DNA from: JAQIBY01 sp046546095
GTDB taxonomy: Bacteria; Bacteroidota; Bacteroidia; Bacteroidales; ML635J-15
Length of the DNA stretch: 56,744 nucleotides
Assembly (NCBI GenBank): GCA_046546095.1
Contig: JBKGYK010000006.1
Coordinates: forward strand, 1 to 56,744
Direction: 5' to 3'
Both the position numbers and the translations under genes were made by a program. Numbering within the stretch: position 1 is the stretch's first letter; each line of letters begins with the position of its first letter. The notes beneath the pieces are model-generated. The model did not search any database, was not told the origin of the DNA, and saw nothing but the letters and a program-made list of their open reading frames with translations. Of this stretch, positions 1 through 9,350 are shown one piece after another.

Positions 1-48
1 TTTTCCATGCCGGTGGAATTGTATGTGGTGAAGGATGGCATGGTTTAA
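1..48 (+). CDS. Possible 3' end of an unknown gene cut by the window edge
   Basis: Frame 1 on the plus strand reads FSMPVELYVVKDGMV followed by TAA. The alternating hydrophobic pattern suits a final beta strand of a real protein, and the frame ends cleanly before the convergent fabI gene. Sixteen codons are too few to name a family. It could also be chance open frame. Confidence 0.3.
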   Translation, partial: FSMPVELYVVKDGMV

Positions 49-116
49 AGATAGGATTTTTTGCGTTTTGGGCAAAAGCCGTATTTATTCATCCTTCAAT
101 TTTCTCCGCCAGCCAG

Positions 117-962
117 TTAGTCCGGTGATTTCTCATCGCAATCTTCAAAACTCTTGTTGTATTGTTCAATGGCACGGAGGCTCATCCCCATGCTGCTGAA
201 ACCTCCATCATGGAAGAGGTTTTGCATGGTGACTTTTCTGGTAAAATCCGAAAACATCATGATGCTGTAATCGGCACACTCATCTGCGGTAGCGTTACCC
301 AACGGGGACATTCGTTCTGAAAAATCCAGCAGCAAGTCGATGCCTTTTACACCAGAACCTGCAGTGGTCATGGTTGGCGACTGGGAGATGGTATTGATGC
401 GGATTTTTTTATCCTGTCCGTATATATAGCCAAAGCTGCGGGCAATGCTTTCCAGCAGAGATTTGGCGTCGGCCATATCGTTGTATTCGTACATGGTTTT
501 CTGGGCAGCCACGTAAGTAAGGGCTACCACTGATCCCCAGTCATTAATAGCGTCCTTTTTCCGGCACACCTGCAACACTTTATGAAAAGACACAGCAGAT
601 ATATCCAGGGTTTTTTCCAGGAAGTTGTAATTGAGGTCGTCGTAAGGCTTGCCCTTGCGCACGTTTGGTGACATGCCAATGGAGTGCAGGACAAAGTCAA
701 ATTTGCCGCCAAAAAAGTCCATTGCCTCATCAACCAGCTTGTTCAGGTCGTCAACATCGGTGGCATCAGCGGGGATAATTATGCCTCCGGTTTTTTCAGC
801 CAGCTCGTCGATTTGCCCCATGCGTATAGCCACGGGTGTATTGCTGAGTACAATTTCAGCGCCCTCTTCATGTGCTTTTTCGGCTACTTTCCATGCGATG
901 GATTTTTCATCCAAAGCGCCAAATATCAGGCCTTTTTTGCCTTTCAATAAATTATGTGCCAT
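117..962 (-). CDS. fabI: Enoyl-[acyl-carrier-protein] reductase, NADH type (FabI)
   Basis: This cytoplasmic enzyme reduces trans-2-enoyl-ACP to acyl-ACP, the last step of each fatty-acid elongation cycle. The 281 residues fit the FabI length. The N-terminal nucleotide-binding stretch GLIFGALDEKSIAW (residues 11-24) is the FabI form of the Rossmann loop, LHSIGMSP (92-99) matches the conserved core, and the catalytic pair Y160-x6-K167 sits in YEYNDMADAK. The C-terminal half keeps the substrate-loop region (SGVKGI) and the HDGGFSSMGM end. The ATG at 962 starts MAHNLLKGKKG, typical for the family. It stands alone between a convergent gene tail and the GT-C gene, with a 173-base gap upstream in which I found no clear promoter. 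Confidence 0.95.
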   Translation of the reverse strand: MAHNLLKGKKGLIFGALDEKSIAWKVAEKAHEEGAEIVLSNTPVAIRMGQIDELAEKTGGIIIPADATDVDDLNKLVDEAMDFFGGKFDFVLHSIGMSPNVRKGKPYDDLNYNFLEKTLDISAVSFHKVLQVCRKKDAINDWGSVVALTYVAAQKTMYEYNDMADAKSLLESIARSFGYIYGQDKKIRINTISQSPTMTTAGSGVKGIDLLLDFSERMSPLGNATADECADYSIMMFSDFTRKVTMQNLFHDGGFSSMGMSLRAIEQYNKSFEDCDEKSPD

Positions 963-1135
963 GGTACATTTCTTGTTTTCCCATGATTAACCAATAAGAC
1001 GCCTGATTGTTTGATTTTTTTGAGCTGTCCAAGAATATTCTCTGTTCACTTGTCAGGCCAGGCTATTTTGCTATTCTGCAGCCTGTCTCAATGTATTAAT
1101 AAAGCACAGCATCCTGCTCATCAAGTCTGACAAGC

Positions 1136-2899
1136 CTATTCCAGCGGGTATTTTGAATAAATTGCAAAATAATCGGTTTCATCCAGTAGTTTACATTCCT
1201 TCCATATGTCATACACATAGGTATACTTCCAGTATTTTATGGGTTCAAAGCCATCATACATGGTTTTGACACTTACTTTCTGCACCATAAATATGACACC
1301 TTCGTCAATTTTCCAGAACAATTCTTTTTTGAACCGTTCTTCCTGCCCGACAAATTCGGCAGGTTGTGCCCAGTCTACAGATAAGGGGTTCTCCAGACGA
1401 TAAATCGGATAAACAATGGCATTATCAGGCAAAAGGACAAAGGGGCGCTCCAGTGGTTTATATTCCTGTATCAGTGAATCCACTTCAGCCAGATAGCTAT
1501 AGGTGTATCCATTTGTCATGCAATTGCCGTAATCCGGATGCAAATTTTTCAGGCTGTGGGTTTGCTTATCTTTACCGACATCCCGGTAGTTGACATGTTG
1601 CTGGCTTCTTGTTCCCGTAGCTAACATGAAAACAGCAATGGCAGGGATAAAGAGCTTAAGCCAGTTTTGTTTAAGTAAAAGGGCATCCTGGTATTTTATC
1701 AGGAAAACATAAAGTATTGATATCACGAGGATTCCAAAAGCAAACACCGGTGAATTATCACCCAGGCTTATGGCGCTCACCCAACCCACGAGCAGGGCAA
1801 ACCAGGCAGGCACACAGGAAGACAGTTTATTATCCTGAACAAAGACACTGATCAGCAACAGGTCCAGCAATATCCAGAATGCTCTGAACGGCAGAGTAAA
1901 CACATCCCGGCTTTCTGCATAGAGGAAATAATCAGCAATGCCATATAGGAGAATCAGCACCAAAGAAGTTTCTACAATAAACAGTATGCGCAAAGCCGGC
2001 AGGGTAGCTAAAAAGGAATGCAATTTTGCCGACAGCCGTTTACCCACTCCCAGGAACACGGACAATATTATGATCGTCAGGTGAAGCCATTTCATGCTAC
2101 TGAGTTTAAACTGGTCGTAAAAAGCACGAATGGCGGTATCGTAAAACTCAGTCCTTCCTGTCATCTGTGTCAAAAATGCTCTACCGGCATCGTTTGCGGC
2201 AATAACAATGGCATATAGCAGAAGCGGTAAAAGACCAATCGCACCCGCAGCCAATCCGGATTTCCATGCTTTGCGATGGTATAATCTGACAGCCACCCAC
2301 AACCATCCTGCAATGGCCACCAGAGCAAAAGTCTGACGTGAAAGTGCTGCCAGGACAAAGGCCATCAGACCCAATGCCAGACCGATTGTTTGTCTGCGAA
2401 TATGAAACGAGCGCTCGGCAAGGTAAAAACCCAGGGATGTCCAGAACACGGCATCTATGGTAGTCCAGGGAAAAAGGTTGTAATTAAAAATGCTGGTAAT
2501 CCATGCAATCAGCAAAAAGCTCAACTTGTACAGATTTGGGATTTCATGCTTAAAATTAGATTTTAACCGAAAAAACTGTACCCATGAAAAAGCGATAATA
2601 AAGAACTGGAAAAGCACAAAATACCGGGCACTGCTTTGTAAGGGAAAAGGCAGGACATGATGAATGGTATGCAGAACTCCGGATCCTACCGGGCGGATAC
2701 TGATAAAATCAAGGTGTGGAGCTTCTCCCTGCAAAATGCGCCAGCTTTGAGCCAGGACAACGCCTTCATCGGAAGGATTGATACCCTCGGTACCGGCATA
2801 ATTGATCAACATATAAAACACCGTCACAAGAATGAGAATCGTCCATGCCCATGGACTGAATCTGTACAATAATTTTTTATTAAATATTTTTGCTTTCAT
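1136..2899 (-). CDS. Polytopic membrane protein, GT-C-like glycosyltransferase candidate
   Basis: The 587-residue protein has many hydrophobic segments: one at about residues 16-34, then a long series from about 85 to 440, followed by a soluble C-terminal part of roughly 150 residues. After the first segment an extracytoplasmic loop carries NPSDEGVVLAQSWRILQGE; an acidic DE pair in this first loop is a hallmark of GT-C enzymes (ArnT/PMT type) that use polyprenyl-phosphate sugars. That assignment is by architecture only. Its ATG lies 20 bases inside the upstream FAD oxidoreductase gene, so the two are translationally coupled and probably act in one envelope-glycan pathway. No substrate can be named. 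Confidence 0.6.
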   Translation of the reverse strand: MKAKIFNKKLLYRFSPWAWTILILVTVFYMLINYAGTEGINPSDEGVVLAQSWRILQGEAPHLDFISIRPVGSGVLHTIHHVLPFPLQSSARYFVLFQFFIIAFSWVQFFRLKSNFKHEIPNLYKLSFLLIAWITSIFNYNLFPWTTIDAVFWTSLGFYLAERSFHIRRQTIGLALGLMAFVLAALSRQTFALVAIAGWLWVAVRLYHRKAWKSGLAAGAIGLLPLLLYAIVIAANDAGRAFLTQMTGRTEFYDTAIRAFYDQFKLSSMKWLHLTIIILSVFLGVGKRLSAKLHSFLATLPALRILFIVETSLVLILLYGIADYFLYAESRDVFTLPFRAFWILLDLLLISVFVQDNKLSSCVPAWFALLVGWVSAISLGDNSPVFAFGILVISILYVFLIKYQDALLLKQNWLKLFIPAIAVFMLATGTRSQQHVNYRDVGKDKQTHSLKNLHPDYGNCMTNGYTYSYLAEVDSLIQEYKPLERPFVLLPDNAIVYPIYRLENPLSVDWAQPAEFVGQEERFKKELFWKIDEGVIFMVQKVSVKTMYDGFEPIKYWKYTYVYDIWKECKLLDETDYFAIYSKYPLE

Positions 2900-4391
2900 G
2901 ATAGGCAGTTTCGGTATTTACATTCCAGATATTATCTTTTGATTTTACACCATTCACGATATTATCCACTGCGGTCATCGCGGCAAGCATACTGTGATCC
3001 TGATTGTTGTATTTGTGCATACCATTACGACCGATAAGATACAGGTTTTCGATGGAATCCGCAAATATCCGCAGGGCATCGATTCTGTTGTATGTCCCGA
3101 AATAAGCTGGATAAGCTTTCGGCACACGATACATACTTGCATCCACAACCTCTGATTTATCAATGACACCAATGGATTGCAACTCATTGACAGCAAACTC
3201 AATAATGGCATCATCCTTCATGTTCCAGAAATCATCCCCTTCGTTGCAGAAATATTCCAACCCAAGCCAGCGATGTTCGGGGTTTTTCACAAGATACGGA
3301 CTCCAGTTGTGAAAATTCTGCAGGCGTCCAAGCTTCACATCTTTTTCCTGAATGTATATCCAGTTGTCTTTCAGTGGTTTTTCTTTTGTCTCGATCCTCA
3401 TGCTGTTTACCAGCAGTCCCACGGTAATGAAATCGCGGTAAACCAGTCCCCGTGCAATGGATTTGAGATCATCAGGCACTTCCATACCTTCAAACAATTC
3501 ATTCATGGGCATGGTACTGAAAATATAATCTGCATGCAACTCGTGCAATCCACCATTTGCATCCCTGTACACCACAGCCTCAACAGCATTCTTATTATGC
3601 TGCACCTGTATTGCCCTGGCCTGCATGATAATTTCTCCGCCCAGATTCTCAATTTCTTCAGCCACGAACTCCCACATTTGTCCGGGTCCCAGCTTAGGAT
3701 AATAAAACTTACGAATCAGGCTGGTTTCCACTTCCCTGTTTTCTTTCTGCCGTTTGCTCAGGAGCATATTGCTGATAGCATCGGTCACTGCTTTGCTCAC
3801 CGACAATCCTTTGATACGCTGTCCGCCCCATTCAGGACTAATGTCACGGCATGGCACCCCCCAGACTTTCTCGGTATAATCCTTAAAAAAAGTTTCGTAC
3901 AGGGATTTACCAAAACGGTTGATAAAAAAATCTTCCAGGTTATCTTCCTGTTTTCGCGGAAACAAACGAATACCAATGTAGGAAAAACCTATCCGCATCA
4001 TGCGACCCATTCCAAGTGAACGAATGGTATGCCAGTTGAGACTAACGGGATAATTAAAAAAGCGTCTCAGGTAAAATATGCGTGATAAGCGCTGGCGGAT
4101 AAGCAGTACACGATTGATTTTTTCCGGATCAATTTTTTGAATCCCTGCTTCATCTTTTTCAGGAGGCATTTTTTCCTTCCACCAGTTCATCACACGTTCG
4201 GATTTGGAAAAAAAGCGATGTCCTCCAAAGTCCATCCGGTTGCCTTTATAGTTGACGGTTTTGGAAATACCACCCACCTGTGCATCTGCCTCAAGCACAA
4301 CAGGCCTGATATCTGTCCGTTTCAGCAGTTGTTCAGCAACAGTCAAACCGGCAGGTCCTGCCCCAATAATAATGGCGGTTTTTGATTCCAT
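2880..4391 (-). CDS. FAD-dependent oxidoreductase, UDP-galactopyranose-mutase/HemY-like group
   Basis: The 503-residue flavoprotein opens with AIIIGAGPAGLTVAEQLL; the dinucleotide-binding GxGxxG is at residues 10-15 and an E-A-D end of strand two follows. GGHRFFSKS and the WW pair just after it, then EKVWGVPCRDISPEWG, are features of the protoporphyrinogen-oxidase/amine-oxidase fold subgroup that often sits beside glycosyltransferases. The C-terminal LIGRNGMHKYNNQDHSM closes the FAD site. I chose the ATG at 4391 (MESKTAI) over an upstream ATG at 4412 because the glycine motif then falls at the usual distance from the N-terminus. It heads a two-gene operon with the GT-C-like protein and probably modifies a sugar or lipid intermediate; the reaction is not known. 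Confidence 0.75.
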   Translation of the reverse strand: MESKTAIIIGAGPAGLTVAEQLLKRTDIRPVVLEADAQVGGISKTVNYKGNRMDFGGHRFFSKSERVMNWWKEKMPPEKDEAGIQKIDPEKINRVLLIRQRLSRIFYLRRFFNYPVSLNWHTIRSLGMGRMMRIGFSYIGIRLFPRKQEDNLEDFFINRFGKSLYETFFKDYTEKVWGVPCRDISPEWGGQRIKGLSVSKAVTDAISNMLLSKRQKENREVETSLIRKFYYPKLGPGQMWEFVAEEIENLGGEIIMQARAIQVQHNKNAVEAVVYRDANGGLHELHADYIFSTMPMNELFEGMEVPDDLKSIARGLVYRDFITVGLLVNSMRIETKEKPLKDNWIYIQEKDVKLGRLQNFHNWSPYLVKNPEHRWLGLEYFCNEGDDFWNMKDDAIIEFAVNELQSIGVIDKSEVVDASMYRVPKAYPAYFGTYNRIDALRIFADSIENLYLIGRNGMHKYNNQDHSMLAAMTAVDNIVNGVKSKDNIWNVNTETAYHESKNI

Positions 4392-4449
4392 ATTACAAAA
4401 GTAAAAAAACACAGGATTTTTGTACTTTTACAATGAAAATAAAACGGTG
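4392..4449. promoter_or_regulatory. Divergent promoter region between the FAD oxidoreductase gene and mqnE
   Basis: The 58-base gap carries TACTTTTG on the minus strand (4396-4403), a full match to the Bacteroidota -7 box TAnnTTTG, and TACTTTTA on the plus strand near 4423-4430. The two boxes face each other and make the gap roughly symmetric. The -33 TTG partners are not at ideal spacing (26 bases on the minus strand), so exact starts are uncertain. The minus box lies so close to the ATG at 4391 that the transcript would be almost leaderless. Confidence 0.4.
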
Positions 4450-5520
4450 ATGAAGGAAATAATTCGCAAAACAGAAGGTGGCAAAAGGCTAACCGCAGAA
4501 GAAGGACTTGAGTTATTCAAACTTCCCTTATCACAACTGGCCTCTCTGGCCTGGGCGCGGAAATATAAAATCAGCAGCAATCTGGTGTATTACAATCGCA
4601 ACATCCATATTGAACCCACCAATGTCTGCATCAATCATTGTCTGTTTTGCTCCTACAGGGCACGCAAAGGTGATTCCCACGCATGGGAATACACACACGA
4701 CGAAATGGAAGCCATGGCTGCCAGGGCGCTAAAAAAGAACATCACTGAGATTCACATTGTGGGCGGTGTCCATCCCGACCGGGATATAGATTACTACGCA
4801 GAAATACTGCGTCGCATCCGTAAGCTGAGTAAAAAGGTACATATCAAGGCTTTTACGGCAGAGGAAATCTTTCAGATGAGCAAGAATGCCGGTTTATCCA
4901 TCAGAGAAGGCATAGAAGTTCTTCAGGAATCAGGTTTGAATTCTGTTCCCGGCGGAGGTGCTGAAATTTTTGATAAAGAAATCCGTCAGAAAATATGCCC
5001 CGACAAAATTGATGCTGCAAGATGGCTTCAGGTACATGAGAAGCTTCACGAGATGAATGTTCCATCAAATGCCACCATGCTATACGGTCACATTGAAAAA
5101 CCGGAGCACCGGATTGACCATCTGCTGCGGCTACGTGATCTGCAGGACAAGAGCGGGGGATTCAATGCCTTTATCCCATTGAAATTCAAAAGCGGGAACA
5201 ACAAGCTCTCTTATGCCGGAGAAACGCCCCTTACCGATGATATGCGCATGTACGCCATCAGTCGGATTTTTCTGGACAACATACCTCATATCAAAGCTTA
5301 CTGGCCTATGATCGGCAAAGATAACGCATCCATAAGCCTGGCCTTTGGTGTGGATGATCTGGACGGCACCATAGACGACAGCACAAAAATATATTCACTT
5401 GCCGGGGCAGAAGAAAAGCATCCGGGCATGCACAGTGATGAACTGCGGGACATGGCAATGTCGGCCGGGCTAAGAGCTGTGGAACGGGATTCGTTGTATA
5501 ATATTCTTGATAAAAGCTGA
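4450..5520 (+). CDS. mqnE: Aminofutalosine synthase MqnE (radical SAM)
   Basis: MqnE joins the enolpyruvyl side chain of 3-[(1-carboxyvinyl)oxy]benzoate to SAM-derived adenosine in the futalosine route to menaquinone. The 356-residue protein has the radical-SAM cysteines C60-x3-C64-x2-C67 in PTNVCINHCLFCSYR. Blocks that separate MqnE from the related MqnC are present: GGGAEIFDKEIR in the middle, FIPLKFKSGNN, and YWPMIGKDNASISLAFGVDDLDGT near the end, given here in two pieces of the same block (YWPMIGKD and FGVDDLDGT). I prefer the ATG at 4450 (MKEIIRK) to the one at 4420. No other mqn gene is in the window, so the pathway must be completed elsewhere. It converges on the TPR gene with a gap of only 21 bases. 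Confidence 0.92.
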   Translation: MKEIIRKTEGGKRLTAEEGLELFKLPLSQLASLAWARKYKISSNLVYYNRNIHIEPTNVCINHCLFCSYRARKGDSHAWEYTHDEMEAMAARALKKNITEIHIVGGVHPDRDIDYYAEILRRIRKLSKKVHIKAFTAEEIFQMSKNAGLSIREGIEVLQESGLNSVPGGGAEIFDKEIRQKICPDKIDAARWLQVHEKLHEMNVPSNATMLYGHIEKPEHRIDHLLRLRDLQDKSGGFNAFIPLKFKSGNNKLSYAGETPLTDDMRMYAISRIFLDNIPHIKAYWPMIGKDNASISLAFGVDDLDGTIDDSTKIYSLAGAEEKHPGMHSDELRDMAMSAGLRAVERDSLYNILDKS

Positions 5521-5541
5521 TGGTTCGAATCACCGGATAAA

Positions 5542-6732
5542 CTATTCCCGGCAAAAACGATAAATCATATCTGCAGCATCCGGATGACCAAAGTGCCGGG
5601 CTTTTCGCCACAAATAACAGGCTCCTTCCTCATCACCGGATTTGTGTCGTGCCAGGGCATAATTGAAATAAACTTCAGGCAGATTCGGTTTAATATCAAG
5701 TGCCATGGCATAATCTTTAAACGCGTTGGTATATGAGCCGGTCTCACGAAAAGCATCAGCCCGGATAACAAAATACTCATGTTTTGAAGGATCACTGGCC
5801 AGAGCTTTGTTCATATAGCGAATAACATCGTGAAATTGTCTGGTATTAAACTTAGCAACAGAGATCAGATAAAATGCCTCCGGCTCAGCAAAGCTATTGA
5901 CATATGGCTGCAGGGCACTAACGGATGTTTCAAACCGGCCTGCTTCATTAAGGCTTCTTGCATACACGGGATAAAGGGCAGGCATCCAGGGAGCAAGTGA
6001 TATGGCTTCTTCAATAGCAGAAACTGCTTTTACAGGCTTATGTAAGCTGAGATATATTTCTGCTGCCAGTTGATGATGCTCAGGCTCTCGCGGCCCGTTA
6101 CTTATACTTTGATCTGCATACCGGAGTGCAAGCCGGAAATTCTCCTTCTTCTGATGTATGCGTGCTGCCAGGCAGGAATAAGCTGCCTGAGACGGGTAGG
6201 ATTGTAACAGAGGCCGCAGTTCTTCCAGCGCCCAGTTGTAGTTGCTATCGCGATAAAAATTCAAAGCAGCCTCAAAATCCAGATCCCGGGTTTTATAATT
6301 GTCCTCCAGCCAAAGTGACTTCCATTCTTCTGCGTTTTGAATGTTTTTGAATACCTCAGCAGTCCTGATTTCACCCCGCGCTTTGCGTTTGGCAGACAGG
6401 ATGTGTTCGCGAAGGCTGTTAGCTGCATCTTTCGGCTTATTGTTTGCCGCATAATAAGCTGCGGCATAATACTGCATTTCTCTGTTATCGGGAAACATTT
6501 CAATCAAAGGCTTCAGGCCATCGTAGCATCCGTTTTTGTAAAGCAATTCGGCCAGGTAAAGGGATTGCGCTACATCATTCTCCAGCTGAGAAATAATATC
6601 CTGTGGAATTTCACATTCAGCCTCCGGACTTTTAATTTCAGCCAGATAATCAAACCATGCTTGTTGGGATGTCTGTGCGAAGCTCATCCCTGAAATCAAA
6701 ATCAGGACAATATGTAATATAAGTTTTCTCAT
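5542..6732 (-). CDS. Secreted or periplasmic TPR-repeat protein
   Basis: The 396-residue protein starts with a signal peptide (MRKLILHIVLILISGMSFAQ, cut after AQ) and is otherwise built from helical repeats. Clear TPR units run from about residue 180 to 385; for example, YADQSISNGPREPEHHQLAAE and YAMALDIKPNLPEVYFNYAL show the A-x-D-x-P-x-x-x-x-x-Y rhythm. TPR proteins are scaffolds, and here the partner is probably the T9SS type B protein encoded immediately upstream. Start and stop overlap that gene in a 4-base ATGA. It is last in the leftward operon that begins at 13088 or at 9838. Confidence 0.8.
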   Translation of the reverse strand: MRKLILHIVLILISGMSFAQTSQQAWFDYLAEIKSPEAECEIPQDIISQLENDVAQSLYLAELLYKNGCYDGLKPLIEMFPDNREMQYYAAAYYAANNKPKDAANSLREHILSAKRKARGEIRTAEVFKNIQNAEEWKSLWLEDNYKTRDLDFEAALNFYRDSNYNWALEELRPLLQSYPSQAAYSCLAARIHQKKENFRLALRYADQSISNGPREPEHHQLAAEIYLSLHKPVKAVSAIEEAISLAPWMPALYPVYARSLNEAGRFETSVSALQPYVNSFAEPEAFYLISVAKFNTRQFHDVIRYMNKALASDPSKHEYFVIRADAFRETGSYTNAFKDYAMALDIKPNLPEVYFNYALARHKSGDEEGACYLWRKARHFGHPDAADMIYRFCRE

Positions 6733-9350
6733 TCGTTCTGGCCCGGATCAGGATTATCACCGGAAGTATAAACATGGATTGTTCCGTTCAAATGCCTTGG
6801 TTCTATACCGGTCAGCCGATATTCATATACCTCGCAGGTGTAAAAATACACACCGTCAGTCACTTTTTTGTTGGTTTTCTGAATCCGGCCATCCCACATA
6901 ATGTCGGGATCTTCTGTCTCAAAAAGCAATTGTCCCCAGCGGTTAAAAATTTTCATTTCCACCCTGTCTACAAAGTAATATGGCATTTTGGGATGGTAAT
7001 AATCATTGGTGCCGTCATTGTTTGGGGTAAATACATTGGGAAGTTCGTAAAAGGTACATTCATCCACACAAACTGAATTGGAGGGAACACTTTCGTTATA
7101 GAAAGAATCCACTGCTGTCATCTGGTAGCAAGCAGCCATAGAGAGCTCGGGATAATGTTTGTACTTCAGGGTATTTCTGTCATTTATTGTATCCAGCAGA
7201 ACAAAATCACCCTCCAGACTTGTTTTGTAATAAAGTTTATAAAGGTAGGTATCCTGCAAACAGGAATCGGCCATTGTCCATTCAAGCCTGTTAAACAGAC
7301 TGTCACAAAGTGATGTAACAGACAGCACCGGCGGGCATGGCGGCAAGGTATCTGCCGGGCTTTCACAGTTTATTTGTGACCAGTTGATGATGGGATCAAC
7401 ATAGCCGTCGGTGGTGTATTCCCCGGTACTTTTTATTTTGTAACAGTATTCTTTCCCATTGATCAGCAGAGAGTCAATATAGTTGATATCGGGGCTCGTT
7501 CCTATTGAATCATAGAGTTCTGATTCCGGATTTTCCCTGAATACCGTATATTCATAATTCTGCCAGGGAACATTTTTTTCAGCGGTAAGATATAGCTTGT
7601 TATCACCGGGGGCTATCTGCAGGAAAACAGAAGATGCGACATGTGGAGTCCCGATCAGCACATTGTTTCCCGGTTCATCATGATAAAATTCCACAAGGTA
7701 AGACCATGCTTTATCTCTGGTATTCAGGCCACTATCCTGATAAATGGTATCATTTATCCCGGCTGTGGAATCCACAAGCTGCAGCTCTTCTCCCCACAGG
7801 CCTTCCGACCTATAGATCAGGTATTTATACGGGCCGGGGTATTGAATACTGTCAAATTCTTTGGGTTTTGACCAGGCGAGATAAATTTCCCCGTCTTCTG
7901 TATCTGTGGTATCTACGGAAACATTGGTTATGGTGGGAATACCACGCACCAGTTCGGTACAGATTTCTTCACTGGCATACGATTCGGCACCATCAGGAAA
8001 AACAGCCACTATGCGATAACAGTATACATATCCCTGTGGCAGTCCATTACCCTGGTTGTTATCAAGAAAAGTGGTATCCATATGAGAGTCTGTACTGCCC
8101 ACGTGTTGATAATCCAGGCTGTCGGGGATACCTCGGGTACATTCACCGGGGCTCCAGTCGATGGGCTGTGTACTACGGTAAATGTCATATCCTGTGACAT
8201 TCTCGCAACGATTGGGATGCCAGGCCAGGTCGATGGTGTTTGTTGTGGCACCAATATCAGCCCATTCAGTGGCAGGGCCAATAACATAAATATTTACATT
8301 CTTGATATCAACAAGGCTTATAGGGGAGGCATTATCAGTGGCTTTGAAGTTAACCAGATAAGGTTGCACACGAACATAATCGCAGAGCGTTTGCCATTTA
8401 AACAGTCCCTCCGCTTGTCCTGATCCGAGATTATCATATTCAAAACTAGTATAAGACTCTTCAATCAGGAAAGGGGCTCCATTGGCTGACATGCTGATAT
8501 TATCTCCGTCAGAATCTTCAGCCAATACTGTCATTTCCACCATGGTACCGGCTTCCACACAAATTTTATCATTGGCTATCACCTCGGGTGCGATATTATC
8601 GGTATCGTACACTTCAATCTGCATATCGCGGATAATCTCGCCGATTTTCTGACCGTTTCGCCATTCAAAAATTTCCATAGCGATGTTGTAGACACCTTCC
8701 CTCACAGGGGCATCCCACACAAGATCGCCCGAAACCGAATCCATTGTCAGGCTGTTGGATGCCTCAGGATAGGTATATCCTTCAATTGGTTCGCCATCTT
8801 CTGACCGGCAAATGGTGAGCCCGTAGGAGATACTGTCCCCATCGGGGTCATATGCACCCGGATTGTGGACAAAGACCTGTCCGACTGCAGCCTTATCGAC
8901 AGGTGGCTGGGTAAGCACAGGTGTGTTGTTGGTTCCCTGATCTGCAGATATTGATAAAATTGTAGAAATGCTGAAAACAACATTGACAGAATTGGGGATA
9001 TTATCAACACCGGCATTTCTGTTTGGGTCTTCCACCACAAGTTCATAAATTCCGGGTCCCGGGAAAGTATGTGTACCCTTGTATTCATTGCGTTTGTAAA
9101 AATCGGGCAAAAACACCTCTTCGATTCGTGGCAGTATTGAGCTTGTGTTATCGCCCCAGAAAATTTCGAGTTCGGGGCGATCGGCAGTATATCCGGGTCC
9201 TGTGGCCGTGTATGTTATGATGGTGATTTCATATGTAAGATCAGATATCTGGCGGTAGGTAATTTCTCCTGCACGGTTATGAGTAGCCAGGGCACTGAAA
9301 CCTGAAAGCATCAACACAATCATCACCAGATATTTATTAAGCAATTTCAT
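6729..9350 (-). CDS. T9SS type B surface protein with gliding-motility-type C-terminal domain
   Basis: The 873-residue secreted protein has a signal peptide ending near ALA (residue 23) and then a beta-rich body with several fibronectin-III or Ig-like modules. The last about 95 residues are the gliding-motility-associated C-terminal domain (T9SS type B, TIGR04131-like): LPNVFTPNNDGTND, then VEMKIFNRWGQLLFET, WDGR and DGVYFYTCEV. In known members this tail sends the protein through T9SS. The gene is joined by ATGA overlaps to both neighbours, DUF6702 upstream and TPR downstream, so the three are very likely made together. Function of the body (adhesin, gliding or other) is not visible in the sequence. 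Confidence 0.88.
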   Translation of the reverse strand: MKLLNKYLVMIVLMLSGFSALATHNRAGEITYRQISDLTYEITIITYTATGPGYTADRPELEIFWGDNTSSILPRIEEVFLPDFYKRNEYKGTHTFPGPGIYELVVEDPNRNAGVDNIPNSVNVVFSISTILSISADQGTNNTPVLTQPPVDKAAVGQVFVHNPGAYDPDGDSISYGLTICRSEDGEPIEGYTYPEASNSLTMDSVSGDLVWDAPVREGVYNIAMEIFEWRNGQKIGEIIRDMQIEVYDTDNIAPEVIANDKICVEAGTMVEMTVLAEDSDGDNISMSANGAPFLIEESYTSFEYDNLGSGQAEGLFKWQTLCDYVRVQPYLVNFKATDNASPISLVDIKNVNIYVIGPATEWADIGATTNTIDLAWHPNRCENVTGYDIYRSTQPIDWSPGECTRGIPDSLDYQHVGSTDSHMDTTFLDNNQGNGLPQGYVYCYRIVAVFPDGAESYASEEICTELVRGIPTITNVSVDTTDTEDGEIYLAWSKPKEFDSIQYPGPYKYLIYRSEGLWGEELQLVDSTAGINDTIYQDSGLNTRDKAWSYLVEFYHDEPGNNVLIGTPHVASSVFLQIAPGDNKLYLTAEKNVPWQNYEYTVFRENPESELYDSIGTSPDINYIDSLLINGKEYCYKIKSTGEYTTDGYVDPIINWSQINCESPADTLPPCPPVLSVTSLCDSLFNRLEWTMADSCLQDTYLYKLYYKTSLEGDFVLLDTINDRNTLKYKHYPELSMAACYQMTAVDSFYNESVPSNSVCVDECTFYELPNVFTPNNDGTNDYYHPKMPYYFVDRVEMKIFNRWGQLLFETEDPDIMWDGRIQKTNKKVTDGVYFYTCEVYEYRLTGIEPRHLNGTIHVYTSGDNPDPGQNE

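Noticed and set aside
3177..4019. 280-residue plus-strand frame opposite the FAD oxidoreductase gene
   Set aside because: It is antisense to a gene with clear family motifs and has no recognisable domain.
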